From positions 23,661,001-23,725,000 of the forward strand of contig CM050659.1 of NCBI GenBank assembly GCA_027574665.1: a stretch of 64,000 nucleotides of DNA, written 5' to 3'. Below, piece by piece: positions 1-11,632 of this stretch. Below the pieces are notes generated by a model that had not been told where the DNA came from, ran no database searches, and was given only the letters and a program-made list of their open reading frames with translations. Both the position numbers and the translations under genes were made by a program. This DNA is from Rhynochetos jubatus. Its lineage: Eukaryota; Chordata; Aves; Eurypygiformes; Rhynochetidae. The number at the start of each line of letters is the position of its first letter. Position 1 is the first letter of the stretch.

Positions 1-850
1 TGGGACGTAGCCTCGTGCCAGACCCTTAGGTCCAGCTTAGTGAGTTAGCAGTTGTCCCTTTTGGGATGCACTCACCATGCATCCGTTCTTGGCTCCTCTT
101 CTTGACGAGGACCAGGAGCGGCCGCAGCAGTGCTCAGGGCTGGGGGTGCAGCAGCCCGATGGGCTCTGGAGCAGGGAGCTTGGCCCCGCTGCCTAAACGG
201 TGCTTGCTGCGGTGCCTTCCTTACAAACACGGCTTAATCCAGCCCTGGAGCGCTCTGTAGAAGGAAAAAATCAAAGCGTGAGTCATCCCACTCCAAACCT
301 CAAACCATGTCACGGATCATCCCTCGTTCTCCTGAAGTTCTCCCTCTTTCCTTCACATGCCTCAGCCAAAGGGGAAGCAAACCCGGTTTCCCACATCCCA
401 GCTCCTCGCACAGCTGAAATCCTGACTCTCCTAGCTCGCTATGCCCTCTAGTAGCGGTTGGGTTTACAGCAACGGGCTATTTCTGGGCTCTGCCCATCGC
501 CAGCCCCCAGCCCGCAGCTGCCCCGGCTGCTCGGGGGGCACAGCCAGGGGTTTGGGGGGTGGGTAGGGGGCGTCACCAGAGCCTGCCCTAGCTCCACTAG
601 TATCCCTGGCATGGATGTGCAGCTGGCATGGATTTTTCCCGCAGTTCCAGCCCCCTGAGCGAGTCATTTGTGTCCTTCCTTGGCCGGGCTGGAAAATCAG
701 TGCCGGTCACTCGTGCGTGGGCAGAGCCCGGGTTGTGGGTGGGCTGGAGTGGAGTGGCCTGAGAAGGGCAGAGCCCCCCGGGTGGGGTCGTTTGTGGACA
801 CCCAGGCTCGGGGTCAGTTAACTGACCCCCCCAGCCTCACTGCCAGAGCC
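1..850. other. upstream flank of the WASF3-type gene
   Basis: No coding exon, RNA gene or repeat family is recognisable. The open frames are short, overlap on both strands and resemble no protein I know. The segment becomes steadily more GC-rich toward the CpG island that follows, so it is best read as proximal upstream flank, possibly with promoter-distal elements. I see no evidence of a divergent gene. Confidence 0.5.
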
Positions 851-873
851 TCCCCCAAATGGTGTGGGGAGGG

Positions 874-938
874 TCCGCACGGGCGGCCCCGGTGCGCGGG
901 CTCGTTACGACCCCGCGCACCGGGGCCGATCGTGCGGA
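874..938. repeat. 27-bp inverted repeat with 11-nt loop
   Basis: Positions 874-900 are the reverse complement of 912-938 at 25 of 27 places; the inner 17 pairs (884-900 with 912-928) are perfect and the loop is 901-911. The arms are almost entirely G and C, so the hairpin or cruciform would be very stable. It lies in the CpG island and may be transcribed in the 5' UTR. The arms were aligned by hand. Confidence 0.85.
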
Positions 939-939
939 G

Positions 940-1122
940 CGGGGCGGAGCGGGGCGGAGGCGGTGGCGGAGGGGGGCACATGCGCCGTGCGCGCACTGCG
1001 GAGCGGCGCGGAGAGGCGCGCAGAGGCGCGCAGCGGCCGCCGCAGCCCTGCACAGCCCCGCACAGCCCCGCGGGGGGTGACCACCCCTCCCACCCACCCA
1101 CCCTCAACTAAAGCCGGCGGAG
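940..1122 (+). other. WASF3: predicted WASF3 non-coding exon 1 (5' end uncertain)
   Basis: A consensus donor (GAG followed by gtgagc) places the exon end at 1122. The 5' end is not defined; about 940 is a guess from the Sp1-like boxes. The first coding exon carries only 24 nt before its ATG, after a strong acceptor, so an upstream non-coding exon is needed. Mammalian WASF3 also begins with a non-coding exon. RNA evidence is required for the exact start. Confidence 0.45.
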
Positions 1123-1235
1123 GTGAGCGGGGGAGGGATGCGGGAATGACGCGGCACGGGGAAGGTGGGGGGTGTCGTGTGTCTCCCCCCAGTGTGGGAG
1201 CTTGCGTGGGGTGGGGAGGGGGCACCGGAGAAGCG

Positions 1236-1870
1236 CTTTGCAGCCTTTTTATTGGGGTCCCCCCCATTGCTTTGCATCCTTGAGGGGGGAGCATCCGTGC
1301 ATGGAAGGGAACCCCCACAGCTTTGCATCCTTGGGGGGGGGTCCGGGCCGCTTTGCATCCTTGCATTGCGGGGGGGTGTCTCCACTGCTTTGCATCACTG
1401 CACGGGGGGTCCGAGGTATTGCAGGGGTGTCCCCCATAGCTTTGCATCCCTGCGAGGGGGGTGCGTGTCGTTTTGCATCCTTGTGTTGGGAGGGGTTGGC
1501 CAAGCTGCTTTACATCCTTGCGGGGGGGGTGGGGGGGGTGTCCCTCATCCCTTTACACCTATTCCTCACGCGGGGGGTGTTCTCCACCGATTTACATCTT
1601 TGCTTGGAGGGGAGGGAGTCAGGCTGCTTTGCACCTTCCTTGGTGGGGGGACCCCCAAACCACTGAGCACATTTGATCCTTGCATGGGAGGGTGGGGATG
1701 TGGGGGTGTTGCTTTGCATCTTGTATGGGGGGATTCTGGCAGTTTTACAACCTTGCAAGGGGGGAGCCAGGCTTCTTTTGCACCCTTACATGGCAGGGGG
1801 GTTGCTGTTACTTTGCATTCCTGCATGGAGGGGGGGGTACCACTTTACATCCTTGCATGTTGCGGGGGGG
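1236..1870 (+). repeat. degenerate G-rich minisatellite in WASF3 intron 1
   Basis: About 15 irregular units of roughly 30-55 bp each carry a core like GCTTTGCATCCTTG followed by a run of 5-10 G and a variable spacer. The core recurs near 1269, 1321, 1350, 1387, 1440, 1471 and onward to 1843, with variants TTTACATCC and TTTGCACC. The array starts about 110 bp after the exon 1 donor, with G on the non-template strand. A 253-codon open frame across it is a by-product of repeat periodicity, not a gene. Confidence 0.85.
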
Positions 1871-4800
1871 GGGGTGGGGAGGGGAAAGATTCACCACTGC
1901 GTTTCATTTTTCCATCATTGTGGTGACCTGGGCCCGTGGTCACCTGAGTGGGGAGAGGCACCTATAGCCAGCATAGGGCAGGGATCATCACCCCCTGGCT
2001 GGGAAACGAGGAGGGGGTGCAGCCTGGTGTGAGGCTGGGGAAGCAGAGGGGACACGGCTGAGCAGTGCAGAAGCCTGATAGCACCTGCCACACACTCCCA
2101 CCCCTCATCCTCGGGCCCCCACCTGGGGTTTGGAGCATCCCCAGCCCGGGGCACCCCCCAAGCAGGCTGCAGGCAGGCACACCCCCCCTCTCAAGGGTGC
2201 AGAGCCTGGGCCTCCACGCTCAGTGATTCAGCTACTTGCAGGCAGCTTTAATTTTATCGCTTCAAACTCGAGTTCTTGCTGCCTCGTGGTGGTGTCAGCG
2301 TGACAAAATACCTTTGGATTAAGATGCTTTTTAGTGGAGTTGGTGGCTTTGCCTGCGGCTGCCTGGCATACAGCTGCCGGATCCGCTGCCGGACACAGGC
2401 CGGAGGAGAGGAACGCAGGATCTGGATGTATGGGCAGATCGGCAATGGCAGAATTAATAATTCATCTTCCAAACTTCAGCGTGCCAAGGCACACCCCTCA
2501 TTTGCTTCACCTCATTGCCTGGATTTTAGAGAGGTTGCTCATTTCATTGGGAAAACCCCCGGTATTTTGATGGTATTTCTGTACCTCAGCGGCATCCCCC
2601 GTGACAGGTTGAACAGCTCGGAGATCAGGCGAGGTTGAAGACAGCATCAGTCTGGCAAAACTTCATCTGGCAGCTAGAAGGTTAACGCGCACCCTGCTCT
2701 TCTGTCGCAAACACGGAGCACGCTGAGGGCTCTTACACGTCGTGCCCGTGATGCAGCTTAGACCCCAAATGTCCGCTCCTTTCCCGAGGAGCCGAAGCCC
2801 ACGGAGAAAACTCGAGATGAAGCAGATTTTGCTTCGAGCTGTCATCTCCCTTGGCCCAGTTCTGAACCAAAGATGCTCATCCTCCATTTTATGGTGGATG
2901 ACAAAATCTGCTGCCGATGCCAAGATCTTGACAAGTTACGAACAACAGCCCTCAAGCCAAAAGTGTTAAATTTAAAAAAAAAAAAGGCAAGATTTTTTTT
3001 TTTTTTTTTTTGCAGAGCTGCTCATCCAAAAAGCCACCCTCAGGGCCAGAACCGCAGCGTTTTGCACATCTCTGAGCAGAGGGGATCCTGCCATCGGGAT
3101 CCCACCGGGATTTTTGCACGTACAGCACTGTACAGCGGGCCAAGCAGCACTGCCGGTATGGGAAGGGACGGCCCGGGCACACGGCACAGCCCCGGAGGGG
3201 AATCGCATTTGAGCTGGCTGCGGCTGGAGATGCCGGTCCTGCGGCTGCTCCCAAAGTCAGCGAGCGCTGGTTTCCAGCAAGACCGTCGCTGCTCGCCGAG
3301 GGTTTCCTGGGTTTATCAAAGCGCTTTCTATAGCGGGGAGAATAAGGCTGGTTTGTTCGGCAGCGTCCCGCTCTCACAAACCGCCGGCAAGCAAGAGAGA
3401 TCCTTCTGTTAATGAGCTGGGCACAAAAAGGGGGGAAAAAAAAGTCATTGAAGGTTTTCCTTTGGTGCTAGAGAGTCATTAAAAACAACACATGATTCTT
3501 GGGCCAGAGGGATCTTTTCCAGCCAAACCAGAGCCGGGATCTGTGCTGCTGTTCCCACTGCCCCATCCCCTGACTCCTCCTCTGAAGATGAAGGCAGGCA
3601 TCGCTGCTCCCAGGCGCTTCTAGCACAGGGACCATGCACGGAGCAGCCGAAGGACGATGGAGGGGGATCATGCATAGTTTCATCCAACCCGTTTTTCCTA
3701 CCCCTTTCTCCCTTCAGCATTAGAGTATCAGGGTGTTGCGGTTGCATGGATTTAGTTTGTACCCACAGCAGAGCCAGAGCCCAAAGGTGGTGCCGCCGGG
3801 TGTGTCCAGGGCTGGCAGCAGCTTCTGTGGGATGGCAAGGACCCGATGAAGTGGCCCTCAGCTCCCTGACCAGCACTGGAGGACTCCCCATTTCTGAGAA
3901 ATGGCAGAACCAAAACCCACATCAACTAAACCCCAGGGAAAACAACTGCTCAAAACCCCACCTGCCGATTTACAGCGTTTGCTAGTTGCATACCTCTAAA
4001 GAAACATCATTTAGATTAAAAGCATTAAGGATCCTGTTCGTTTTGAACCAGACACGCAGCAGGATGGGCTTTTTAGATGAACCCCAAGGTAGTGAGGTGG
4101 GTGCATTTATGGCATCCTCCTAAGCAGGCTTTTTGGGGAAGGTTGGTGTTGCGGAGCCTTCAGAGGCGTTTGTGATTTAGAGGCAATTCAGTGAAGTGCT
4201 GTTCCTAGAGCTGAAATGTTTTGCAGTAGAAGGGGAGGGGGGGTGTGGAAGTACTGTGGCATTTGCTAATAAAACTCTTCGGGAATATTTTTAGCTGTGA
4301 TTTAACGTTATGTTGCACTTCGGTGTGAAGTGTTCGTTCGCTGAAGCCTCCTGGCAGTTGTAGCCGTGGTAGAGCTGCCTTCGGCTGCGCTAGCAGAGGA
4401 GGAGAGCTGCAGATGGACCGGAGGAGAGGTGCGGGCAGTGCCCCCAGCCAGGGCAGGCGATGTGCCTTCCCAGTGGGACATGGGTCACCCATTCAGCCCC
4501 AGCCCAGAGAGCGATGCAACTCTCCCTTATCCAGCTCCCTCCTCCCTTTGGCTGGAAGGCCTGACCCTTTCCCTGTGGTTGCAGCACAGTCCCAGTCCAT
4601 CTTTGGCCGACAGCAAGTATTCCTCTGTGCCATCCAGGATCAGGGCTGAGACCTCTCAACTCATTTCACACGTGCTGTGGGAGCAGTGGGTCCACAGCTC
4701 CAGCTTCCAGCCTCCCCTGAGCTGATAGTCTGCAGATGGGGGACCAGAAACAGCATCCCATGGCCTGGGGCTTTTCATTCCCCAAAGCATTTTGCCACCT

Positions 4801-7800
4801 GATGCTTTGCAGTGAGGTGTGCTAACCCTTCTCACTCCGGATGGGGCTGGGGTGCTTTCCATGGCCCCAGACCATCAGCAGACATTTGGAAAGCCAGACT
4901 GCTGGATGCAGAGGTCTCAAGGAAGAGGCAGGCAGTGGCATTGCTTCTCCCATCGGCCTCAGAACTTAGTCTCACTGAAGATCTGCCCTCTGGTTTATTT
5001 TAAGCAAGGGGAATGCTTGAGATCCCAACAGTTTTAATATACATAATTAACCTTTGGACGATAGCTCTGGAGTGATTATCGGCTTGACACAAAGCAATGG
5101 CATTTGTCACACCAGTACTGTTCATAGTCATTTAGGCTAGCAACAAATTAAGAAGTAGTCACAGATGCACTTCATAAATTAGAGCAACACATCCTCAGTG
5201 CAGATCACGCTCCATTTTGTGTGAAGAGCATCAGCAGATCTGGTCCAGCTCTAGCAAGCCGGTTTCTCCGCATTGCAAGAGCTGCCTGCTCAGTTTTTGC
5301 CAGTTGATTTTTTTCTTAGACACCAAAGATTCAGCCCCTATAAGCTCTGCTCTCCCTTCCCAGGCTGTTCATGGCCCGCAGCAGCCAAAGGAGGAGTTTA
5401 CGGCCACCTGAGCCAAAGGTTGCCCCTCAGCCACAAGGTAGCTGCTGTCTGTCCTCTGAAGATTTGTCCTCTTGGTCCTTGCACTGGTTTCCAGCATGCT
5501 GTGTGGCAGAGCTCCACAAATCAACAGCTCAAAAGCCTGCTGCTTTTGCAGTTTATTGTCTGCTCAGAAACATTGCACCTCCTGGGAATCTTCCCAGGCC
5601 TCTCCTGCACACGATCTGTCCTGCCAACCACTCTAGGACAAGCTCCTTCAGGCACCTAAGAGCCCAGCTGCGTGTCACCACTGCTTCCTGTCCTTTTCCC
5701 AAATCCGGTGTCGGCTCTCCCTTTTTTTGCTCCCTTCAATATTTCAGGACTGCCTTGTGTCTCCTTCTCCCTCCTGCCCCACACCCTTCCCCTCCTCACT
5801 GTTCCAGGGTGCCTGTGCCAGGACACCAGCTGCTCTCCTCAGCCAGCACTGCGCGGTTCTTGTTCTTTTGATACTCATTTGTAAACTTTCTTGTCTTGCA
5901 TTCAAGGATAATAGATTTTCAATATACCACTTTGGTTTTTTTTGCACCACTCTGGCTCCTGGCATCCAACCAAAGCTTTTGCTTCCTTGCAAAAGCCTCT
6001 GGTTCCTGGCAGCATCTGGTCCTCAGGGCTCAGCAGCGCCCTGGGGAGCCCAGTTCGGGTAAGAGCTTTGATTGCAAGGGCCGAGCAGACAGACTGCCCC
6101 CAAAGCTTGGCCTAGAACCGAGCTTAGCTGCGGGGGCTGACCCAACCTCCCAGGCTTTAGGGGTTGGGTTTGGTGTGGCTGTGCTCACTGCACACTTACC
6201 CACATCCTCCCCAAATCCAAGCTCAGGGGTTGTCCTGGCTGTCTGACACACGGTGAGTTAGGTTTTCCTTGGCCACCTTGTACAAACTCAGCTGCTGCTT
6301 CAGCTGCCATCCAGCCGGTCAGTGCCGTTGCCCTAGCGAGATGCTGAGGAGGTTTGATGATGTGTTATGAAAACTTCAGTGTGCTACCCAGGGAAGCAGC
6401 TTCGTGCCATGGAGAAGTGGGTGCTTTCCAGTTACCATAGTCAGCAGGGAGTCTTTCCTTGGGCAGAGAGCTGAGGCTGTCACTGCTGCCTTTCACCTGT
6501 GATACTTCCCAGTACAGCAAGATTTTGAGTTATTGACTCTTTCAGGAGTCGGAGAGAGGAGGCGAGTGAAGGGAGAGCCCCTCCAGTGTGCCTGTACCAG
6601 TCGGGTCCCACTCCTCCTGCCTTCCACCTCCAGGAAATTCCTACCAAGTTTGTGGCTCCTGTTTTCCTTCTCCTGCAGCCTAACACCAGTATTACCCCAA
6701 CTGAGGACTTCTGGCTTCCACTCAGGAGACAAAACCTTGTGGGTTTTAGCCCATGTAAGCAACACCAGAATCTGGCTGATGTTCCCAGACCCAGCAGAAG
6801 AGATGCTCACTCTTCAAGAACACCCCATAAACAGGAAGGCTCGGGTCATAACCAGCAAAACCTTCTTGTGGAGGTTGTACCTTTGAGTTCCACACCTGTG
6901 GAGTGGCCATCCCTAAAGAAACTGGGACCATTGCATGAGAAATAAGATAAGCCAACCTTGCTGAGGGTGGTTGGAAAAGCCCATATAACCATCTAAACCT
7001 GAGCGGGGCTTTGAAGTTGAAGCATCACCAGGGCTTGCAATGTCATCCCAAAGCAGCTGAAGGGTGGGATCAGAGGGGCCGCGTTCAGCTGGGCAAGGCA
7101 GCGCTGCTGGCCGTGGTTGGGGTTGCCCTGCAGCCTCAGAGCCATTGATTTTGTCTCCCATGCTTTCAGTTAGGAAGATCTGAACCCTCAAGGGCTGGCA
7201 TGTTTCCTGAGTTGCAGTCAAAGCAGAGGGCAGGAACAGGACAGAATGAGCTCTTCCTCACCTCCAAGCACCCATCACCAGTGAGGATAGACACATTTAT
7301 CCCAAGGGAGGACTTTAGGAACTCCTTTTTGCACCCTCCATGCCAGAGCAGGCATTTCACAGCAGAGCCCAGCCCAGGGCTGCCCAGGCAGAGTGAGACA
7401 CCTCCCACCAAACCTGGAGCAGCCTGGCAAGGTGGAAAACCCTTCCCAGTGTCCAACCTGAGCACAGACACTGAGGCTGGACATTCCACCCGCCCTGGAT
7501 CAAGTCTCACCACAACTGCTCCTGCTCTCATACCACTTTAGGCTCTTCCAGCCTAAGGACAAGGTCACCACAGTGCATGTGAAGCAAGTGCTGTCAGCAA
7601 GGCTCTGCCCTAACCTCACCACCTCAGCCCTTGCTGGGGCACAGTGGGGCCAATGACCATGAGGGGCAGGCAAGTGGGAGCCCCAGGTGGCCCCAGCACA
7701 GAGGCTCTCCATCACCCCCACCCAGGGCCTGCAAACAGCAGGCAGAGCAGGCAGCAGGGTCTGCTGCCAGCGCCGAAGCACCCAGCATCAAGTGACCAGG

Positions 7801-8700
7801 AGACAGGAGCCAAAGGGGACAGGGACAAAGAAAAGGCTGTGACACAGGTTCAAGACCCACCCCAAAGATAGTACCAAAGCCAAGACTTGCCCAGGGTGCC
7901 AGCACCCACCCAAGCAACTTACCTGGGGCAAGAGCTGCTTGCAGGGGTGAGCTCCAGCCAGACACAGCCAGAAACATTGCTGAGGACCAGCAGCATCCTT
8001 CAGGACATGACTAACACCCCCAGCTGATCTTAAATAAGCCCCTGGGCCCATGGATGGGGGTGTCGGTTCCAGGTGAGACTGCTCAGGGCCATCAAGAACC
8101 AGTAGTGCCCATGGGAGGATGGCAATTTGGCCCTACAGCTGCCCAGCTGGACTGTACTGGGGATGCCACAGTGGTCACTGCTGAGTTGGTGATGGCCCAC
8201 GGTGCTGAGCACTGAGGTGGGGTACGGTATGGCCATATGTATGGAAGAAATTATCATTCGCTCTTGGCCTAACTCTGTCCCTGTTTGGGCTTCTTCTCCT
8301 TGCACCAGGGAGTCACCTCCACGCACAGCAGGTCCCTGCTCCTGGGACCCCTTTCCTGAAAGTCTGAGGAACTGCCACCAAAATCACCCCCCTCAAAAGC
8401 TTGGAAATTACCCAAAATATCAGCACGAGCAGTGGCAGTGCTGGGTATAACTGAGCATCCCTTCACTGGGACTCGTGCCAAGCTGCCAGCGCTCAGGATT
8501 CGTGCTCAGCCTCTCTGTGTGAGAAAGACATGCCTGTGAGGCCAGAAATGATGATGGTGTCTGCAGGGTTGCGTGTAGCCCATCCCCACCCAAAGCATTT
8601 TGGTCCCCTGAGTCAGGACAGGTCTTGAGAGCATGGGTTTTAGGTCAGAAGTTGGGTTTACCATCCCGAAGTCAGAGATTTGGTGCTGCTGAGGTGGTAC
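1871..8700 (+). other. WASF3: WASF3 intron 1, unique-sequence part
   Basis: Intronic DNA with no convincing exon, RNA gene or dated transposon. An A12 tract and a T19 tract lie at 2974-3011. Moderately AT-rich, complex blocks (about 2230-2640, 2700-2960 and 5020-5220) stand out from the C/T-rich background and could be conserved regulatory elements, but conservation cannot be judged from one sequence. Many open frames exist on both strands and none resembles a protein family. Confidence 0.5.
2974..3011. repeat. A12 and T19 homopolymer hairpin
   Basis: Twelve consecutive A (2974-2985) are separated by 7 nt from nineteen consecutive T (2993-3011), forming a simple A/T inverted repeat. The T tract is followed at once by GCAG, which resembles a splice acceptor, but no exon is recognisable downstream. 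Confidence 0.8.
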
Positions 8701-8707
8701 TTGCTTT

Positions 8708-8723
8708 GGGGGGGGGGGGGGGG
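8708..8723. repeat. G16 homopolymer
   Basis: Sixteen consecutive G followed by T and four more G within WASF3 intron 1. The tract can form a G-quadruplex and is probably length-variable and error-prone in sequencing. Confidence 0.85.
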
Positions 8724-10808
8724 TGGGGCATGGCAGATGTTTCTAATCCCTGTGTTTCTGTTAGCAGCCATTAACTGGAGAGGTTAAAAAGCAGCTTCTT
8801 CCATAGCTTGGCCAAAGCTGCCTGTCCCAGCTACCCTAGCCTACATGAATATGCCTAACTCCTCCTTGGTTTCTTCTGCTGCAAGCTCTGGGTCTTGGTT
8901 GGGCTTTTGGGGGGGAGATTAAAGGCATCTTTCTTGTCCAGGGGTGCTGTCCCATGGCATGGTCTCAAATACTGTTATCAGACCAGATACCCACCTTCTG
9001 ACTGTCTTCAGGTCTGTCCCTGCTGGGAAGTGTTTCAGACCTCAAAGCCTTTTTTTCCTCATTCCCCTCTGGGGTCCCCACGAAGAACGGAGGTGTGGGT
9101 GGCCCCAAATCCTCTCCGGCCCCCTGTGCAGGGACAAAAAGCCCCGGGTGCCAGTGGCTGTGTCCCAGGCGGATGCTGAGAATGGTTCTTTGTTCCCTGT
9201 TTCTAATTGCTGGGCCCAAGCAGCTCGTTAACCGCTCTGCCTGTGCTCTGTGTCCCTGCAGCCACTGCCTGGGGGGATGTGCTGGGGCTCAGCCTCTGGG
9301 TGCGGATTTTGCGGTGACACATAAAACTGTCTCAAAGTGAGCTTGGGGTGAAGCTGTCTGCGCTGCTCATCTCTACACAGCCCAGGGGGATGCCTGGAAA
9401 ACAGAGTTCTATGTGGCCAGAGCAGACGTCCCCTAACAGGTGTCCAGAGCTTCCCCTGCAAACTCCATCGCAGCTTTCTCTGCTGAAAAACAACCAGCTG
9501 GCAGAAGCCTGTTGGGTTTTTTGGGAGCCAGGGACAGTACCAGCCCCGCCATCCACGTGCGATGACTTTGGGAAGCGCCGGAGGACACGCGCTTTGCTCT
9601 GAGCCCAGAGGATCGTGTGACCCTAAGGAGGGTTTCAAGGCTGGGGTCCTTCCCACGGCCCTCCGATTGCCCCGGGGCATGGCGGAGCCCAGCCATTCAC
9701 CCCTGTGTGTCCAGAGCTGGGAGCACAATTGGCCCTTTGGGAAGCTCCATATGAATGATTTAGTAACAATTTTTGGGCTCTTTCATGGAGGGAGCTTGTA
9801 TTTGCATTTGAAAACTGCGGAGGAGCTGGCGGTAAGGGGGCATTGGCTGGGTGCTATCAATGGAAAACTGTTCTGTCTAATGCTGCCGGGGCCAAAAAAT
9901 GTGAACTCTGCAGATTTCTGGCTCCGTTCATGGTCAGAATTGCTGGCTCCGTTGTCGGTGTCCGGCAGCTCCGCTCCCAGCTATTAACAGCTCTGCTCGG
10001 AAGCTGGTTTTCCTTCGCTGCCAAAGCAGTGAGGGGTTTTGTGAAGGATGGGGGTGGGGGGGGTGCCTGGGATGTGAAACGGTGGGATTCAGCTCACTAC
10101 AATCATGATCTGGGAAGGCTGTTTGTGCTCTCCAGCTCTTATCGGCCTGGGATCCAATCTGTGGTGTTTTCAACCCTAAAGCCATCAGTTTGCATTGGGA
10201 GCAGAACTGAGGCCGGATGCTCTCATGTCACACAAGAGCCCCTTGTGCAAGCCTCCTTCGTGCCTGTCATGTCCCAGTCCTGGGCTGCAGCATCCCAGGA
10301 GACACCATCATTAATAAATGCTCCTTTTTTTTTTTCTCTCCTTTCTCAGCCTGTTTTACACCACTCACCCTTTACGCCGGTGCGGTAACCTGTCCCCAGT
10401 GTCCCCCACCCTACGCTATCTGTCCTTCCTCCTTCCTCACCATTTCCCATGGGTGCTCTCGCTGGAGACGAGGCCGTTGAGTGTGGGCATCCTTAAGCCC
10501 CATAGAAAAGGAGCCATCCCTGGTTCAGGCCGGGAGGGCAGCGGACTCAGGGGCACACAGGGACACTGCAGTGAGCAGGGGTGAGCTGGCGGTGGCAGCT
10601 TGCCTGGGTGTAGTGCGTGCACAAATAAAACCCCGGAGAGCTTTGCACTGAGCTGGAAATAACGGCATTACAAGCGCTTGCTCGCTTCTGGCCGCTGTTT
10701 GGGTCGGGTGAGGGTTTTCGGGGCTGGCTGAAGGGCTGCAGCACGTGAGGGTTTGCTCCTGGTTTTTGCTCCGGGAAGGTGAGTGGGAAAGAATCTGCAG
10801 GCACGGTG
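8724..10808 (+). other. WASF3: WASF3 intron 1, distal part
   Basis: No exon or RNA gene is recognised. A block at about 9735-9990 is less GC-rich, of high complexity, and includes a perfect octamer ATTTGCAT at 9800-9807, the classic POU-factor site; it is a possible intronic enhancer. A T11 tract lies near 10324. Confidence 0.4.
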
Positions 10809-10814
10809 GCTTGT

Positions 10815-11236
10815 CGGAGAGCACTGGGATAGAGCGCAGGCCTTATGAGGAGCGGCTGAGGGAGCTAGGGGTGTTCAGCCTGGAGAAGAGGAAGCTCAGG
10901 GAGACCTTATCGCTCCCTACAACTCCCTGAAAGGGGGGTTGGTCTGTTCTCGCAAGTGACGAGTGATGGGACAACAGAAAATGGCTTCAAGTTGCACCAG
11001 GGGAGGTTTAGATTGGATATTAGGGAAAATGTCTTCCCATAAAGGGCTGTCAGGCATTGCAACAGGCTGCCCAGGGAGGTGGTGGAGTCACCATCCCGGG
11101 AGGGACTAAAGAGAAATGTGGACGAGGTGCTCAGGGACATGGTTTAGTGGTGGTATGAGCAGTTCTGGATTAACAGTTGGACTTGATGGTCTTAAAGGTC
11201 TTTTCCAACCTAAGAGATTCTATGACTCTACAATTC
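10815..11236 (+). mobile_element. CR1 LINE 3' tail, sense orientation
   Basis: This is the C-terminal end of the CR1 second reading frame plus 3' UTR. The conceptual reading has the diagnostic pattern of a conserved ERLRELGVFSLEKR-like segment, then a gap and stops, and the DNA ends with the CR1 hallmarks: a segment like ACTTGATGGTCTTAAAGGTC, then TTCCAACC and repeats related to ATTCTATGA. It is 5'-truncated, as most CR1 copies are, and decayed by stops and frameshifts. It lies about 260 bp upstream of the first WASF3 coding exon, in the same orientation. Confidence 0.9.
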
Positions 11237-11436
11237 TGATCTATGACAGGGCCCCAGCATGGTCCTCACCTCACCAGCATCCAGAGATTTGCACCCACAA
11301 AACATCCCCTGCATGGAAGAGCCCTGCTGCCGCTGCGTGGGCTGCATCCTCTGTGTCCCGGTGTGGGAAGGACGAGTCCCCTGGGCAGAGAGCAGAGGGA
11401 ATGGGGAGAAAAAATAAGCATGTGACAAAAACTGTG

Positions 11437-11475
11437 TCTTTTCTTTTTTTGTTTTTTTCTTTCTCCTTTGCCCAG
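11437..11475 (+). other. WASF3: polypyrimidine tract and acceptor of intron 1
   Basis: A long T-rich tract interrupted by single C or G ends in CCCAG at 11475. This is a very strong 3' splice site feeding the exon that holds the start codon. Confidence 0.85.
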
Positions 11476-11632
11476 GAGGGGTGAGGGCTTACCGGCAGCA
11501 TGCCGCTGGTGAAGAGGAATATCGAGCCCCGGCACCTCTGCCGGGGCGCTCTTCCCGAGGGGGTGACGAGTGAGCTGGAGTGTGTCACCAACAGCACGCT
11601 GGCGGCCATCATCAAGCAGCTGGGCAGCCTCA
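11476..11632 (+). other. WASF3: WASF3 exon with start codon (residues 1-44, part of 45)
   Basis: There are 24 nt of 5' UTR, the ATG at 11500, and the start of the WAVE homology domain. The donor is gtaagt at 11633, and one base of codon 45 (Ser) is carried over. This segment is the most conserved part of the family and identifies the gene as WASF3-like. Confidence 0.92.

Larger units (their letters stand above)
850..1150 (+). promoter_or_regulatory. WASF3: CpG island and predicted WASF3 promoter
   Basis: The block is very GC-rich and dense in CpG. Two GGGCGG boxes lie in the purine-rich run at about 939-965. No TATA box is visible, which fits a CpG-island promoter with dispersed starts. A strong splice donor at 1123 lies in the sense direction of WASF3, and the next exon with the correct start codon has an acceptor at 11475, so this island is the natural promoter. 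The transcription start is not determined. A long hairpin (874-938) sits inside the island. Promoter assignment is inferred from position and composition. Confidence 0.6.

Noticed and set aside
1165-1926. 253-codon open frame
   Set aside because: It runs through the G-rich minisatellite; the protein is a repeat of Gly/Leu-rich units with no family resemblance, and all frames stay open because of repeat composition.
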